From contig OY288157.1 of NCBI GenBank assembly GCA_958439195.1, positions 407,864 through 471,863 on the forward strand: a stretch of DNA of 64,000 nucleotides. The letters run 5' to 3'. The notes beneath the pieces were generated by a model. That model had not been told where the DNA came from. It saw nothing but the letters and a program-made list of their open reading frames with translations, and made no database searches. Positions within the stretch are counted from its first letter, which is position 1; every line of letters begins with the position of its first letter. Positions 62,321 to 64,000 of this stretch are shown piece by piece. This DNA comes from an uncultured Paracoccaceae bacterium (GTDB taxonomy: Bacteria; Pseudomonadota; Alphaproteobacteria; Rhodobacterales; Rhodobacteraceae). The translations under genes were made by a program, and so were the position numbers.

Positions 62321-63304
62321 ATGCCCACCGCAGCCCAAGCCATTCCCCTGCCCCGCGACAGCGCACGCGGCGTGGCCCTTCTGGTGGCGGGGATCGCCGT
62401 TTTTTCGGTGCAGGATCTGATCCTGAAACTGATTTCCGGCGCATATCCGCTGCATCAGGCAATGGTCCTGCGGTCGCTGACCGCGCTGCCGCTGTTGCTG
62501 CTGCTGGTCCATCGGGATGGCGGCCTGACCACCTTGTTCACCCCCGGCACCCGCGCGATGATCCTGCGCGGCGGGGTGATGTTCACCGCCTATACCGCAT
62601 ACTACCTTGCCCTCGCCGCCCTGCCGATGGCCACCACCGTCGCGCTGTATTTCTCGGCCCCCTTGTTCATCACCATCCTGTCTGTGCTGATCCTGAAGGA
62701 AACCGTTGGCCCCCGCCGCTGGCTGGCCCTGATGGCGGGCTTCACGGGCGTCCTGATCATGGTCCGTCCGGGCGGCGACCTGTTCGACTGGGCCGCCCTT
62801 CTGCCGGTTCTGGCGGGCCTGACCTACGCCATATCCATGATCTCGGCCCGCCGTCTGGGCAGCACGGAAACCGCCCCCGCACTGGCCTTTTGGGGCAATG
62901 CCGTCTTTCTGGCGGCGGCCATCGTGATGTCGCTGATCCTTGGCCCCGGCAACCATGCAGACGACGCGCACCCCTCGCTTGCGTTCCTGCTGCGCGGCTG
63001 GGTCATGCCCACTGCCTTTGACCTGATGCTGATGATGGCCTGCGGTGTCATCGCCGCCATCGGCCTGACGCTGCTGACACAGGCCTATCGCGTGGCGGAG
63101 TCCTCTGTCGTCACACCCTTTGAATATACCGGCCTGTTCTGGTCGGTCATCTATGGCTGGCTGTTCTGGCGCGATTGGCCCGTGCTGGCCGACTGGATCG
63201 GCATCTCCATCATCACCGGCGCGGGGCTTTACATCCTGTGGCGCGAAGCCCTGACAAAAGCCCCCCAAAGCAAAGGGGCCGAAGGCATCGCCCCCGGCCC
63301 CTGA
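62321..63304 (+). CDS. DMT superfamily (EamA) transporter
   Basis: Product of 327 residues with ten hydrophobic segments in two EamA repeats: first repeat from GVALLVAGIAVFSVQDLILKL, second from WAALLPVLAGLTYAISMISA. The loop YFSAPLFITILSVLILKETVGPRRW is typical. It exports or exchanges a small metabolite, unknown. It converges on tig, with a 35-bp gap to its stop. Confidence 0.88.
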   Translation: MPTAAQAIPLPRDSARGVALLVAGIAVFSVQDLILKLISGAYPLHQAMVLRSLTALPLLLLLVHRDGGLTTLFTPGTRAMILRGGVMFTAYTAYYLALAALPMATTVALYFSAPLFITILSVLILKETVGPRRWLALMAGFTGVLIMVRPGGDLFDWAALLPVLAGLTYAISMISARRLGSTETAPALAFWGNAVFLAAAIVMSLILGPGNHADDAHPSLAFLLRGWVMPTAFDLMLMMACGVIAAIGLTLLTQAYRVAESSVVTPFEYTGLFWSVIYGWLFWRDWPVLADWIGISIITGAGLYILWREALTKAPQSKGAEGIAPGP

Positions 63305-63339
63305 AACGGATCCTGCCACCCGAATCCGGGTGACGTATC

Positions 63340-64000
63340 TTACATCTCGTCCAGCGCCTCGATGGCCTTCTGAAGCTCGTCCTTGCTGACGTCCTTCTCG
63401 GTCACCTTGGCCCCGGCCATGATGTGATCCACGACCTTGTCTTCAAAGATCGGCGCACGCAGTTGCTGCTGCACCTGCTGGTTCTTCTGGACGAACTCGA
63501 AATAGGCGCGTTCCTGACCCGGATAGTTGCGGGCCTGTGCCAGCACAGCCTGCGTCATCTCGGCATCCGTCACCGTCACTTCGGCCTTGCGGCCGACTTC
63601 GGCCAGCAACAGCCCCAGACGCACCCGCCGCTCAGCCAGCGCCTTGTGCTCATCCGTCGGATCGATGGACCCATGGTTATGGCCATGCTCTTCCGGATGC
63701 TCTTCATGCCACAACTGGTGGGCAATCTGCGACGCTTCCGCTTCAACCAGACGCGCGGGCAAATCAAACTTCACCATCGTGTCCAACTGGTCCAGCAGCG
63801 CCCGCTTCAACACAGCGCGCGACGCGCCCTTGTATTCCGCTTCAGCCGCTCGCTGATCTGGCCCTTCAACGCGGCCAGATCTTCGGCCCCGTATTTCTTG
63901 GCCAAATCGTCGTCAATCTCGGCCGGCTTCGGTTCCTTCACCGCCTTGATGGTGCAGGCGAACACGGCGGCTTTCCCGGCCAGATGCTTGGCACCCATAT
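63340..64000 (-). pseudogene. tig: Trigger factor, frameshifted and cut by the window edge
   Basis: The C-terminal part (63340-63813) reads LDQLDTMVKFDLPARLVEAE, QIAHQLWHEEHPEEHGHNHG and a substrate-binding helical domain of trigger factor, the ribosome-bound chaperone. The preceding PPIase-linker part (63807-64000) reads FACTIKAVKEPKPAEIDDDLAKKYG and LAALKGQISERL in a different frame. Joining the two needs one extra base near 63843, giving ERLEAEYKGASRAVLKR. So there is either a real one-base deletion or a sequence error. The rest of the gene lies beyond the window. Confidence 0.8.

Overview
The window is a high-GC, gene-dense chromosomal segment of an alphaproteobacterium, almost certainly family Rhodobacteraceae (genus not determinable from the sequence alone). 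This rests on the protein styles, the B12-dependent ribonucleotide reductase, a pyruvate dehydrogenase E1-beta that carries its own lipoyl domain, and a remnant of the Rhodobacterales gene transfer agent (GTA) locus lying between mltG/fab genes and cysE, the position I recall for it in this order. About 60 protein genes and one tRNA (tRNA-Gln, TTG) are supported. No rRNA, CRISPR array or intact prophage is seen.

Layout. 1-4.3 kb: the end of a polyamine-type ABC importer operon, a MocR-type regulator and a DUF1127 gene. 4.6-8.6 kb: rplM-rpsI, an SseB-like protein, a uracil-DNA-glycosylase-like protein and an unusual NhaA-like antiporter without the paired aspartates. 8.8-12.1 kb: a capsule/KDO module (kpsT-kpsE-kdsA) with no kpsM. 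12.2-14.1 kb: a flavoprotein with a partner gene, then tRNA-Gln. 14.1-17.8 kb: an accessory islet beside the tRNA with an acetyltransferase/polysaccharide-deacetylase pair and decayed Mrr nuclease, IS3 transposase and replicase-like fragments. 17.9-24.3 kb: a complete sugar-uptake operon (isomerase, binding protein, ATPase, permease, RpiR regulator, ribokinase) with a palindromic operator candidate at its head.

24.5-44 kb is mostly core metabolism: a membrane hydroxylase, nrdJ, a Fur-type regulator, enolase, a FAD oxidase, a cupin protein, rarD, anmK/tyrS, an acyl-CoA ligase, two cyclophilins, pgk, class I aldolase and an FtsB-like protein. 44.2-47.9 kb holds pdhA-pdhB-pdhC, followed by cysE. 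49.1-51.8 kb holds a collapsed GTA cluster: a gp1-like gene followed by one reading frame that joins the N-terminal part of the large terminase to the C-terminal half of tail protein gp15, so about a dozen GTA structural genes are missing. 52-59 kb holds mltG, fabF, acpP, fabG and fabD with small interposed genes. 59.7-61.1 kb is the rpsF-rpsR-rplI operon. The window ends with a nucleotidyltransferase-fold protein whose start lies in a long inverted repeat, a DMT transporter and a frameshifted trigger factor gene.

The most notable observation is the in-frame terminase-gp15 fusion. All function calls come from reading translated sequence against remembered family features; no database search was run.
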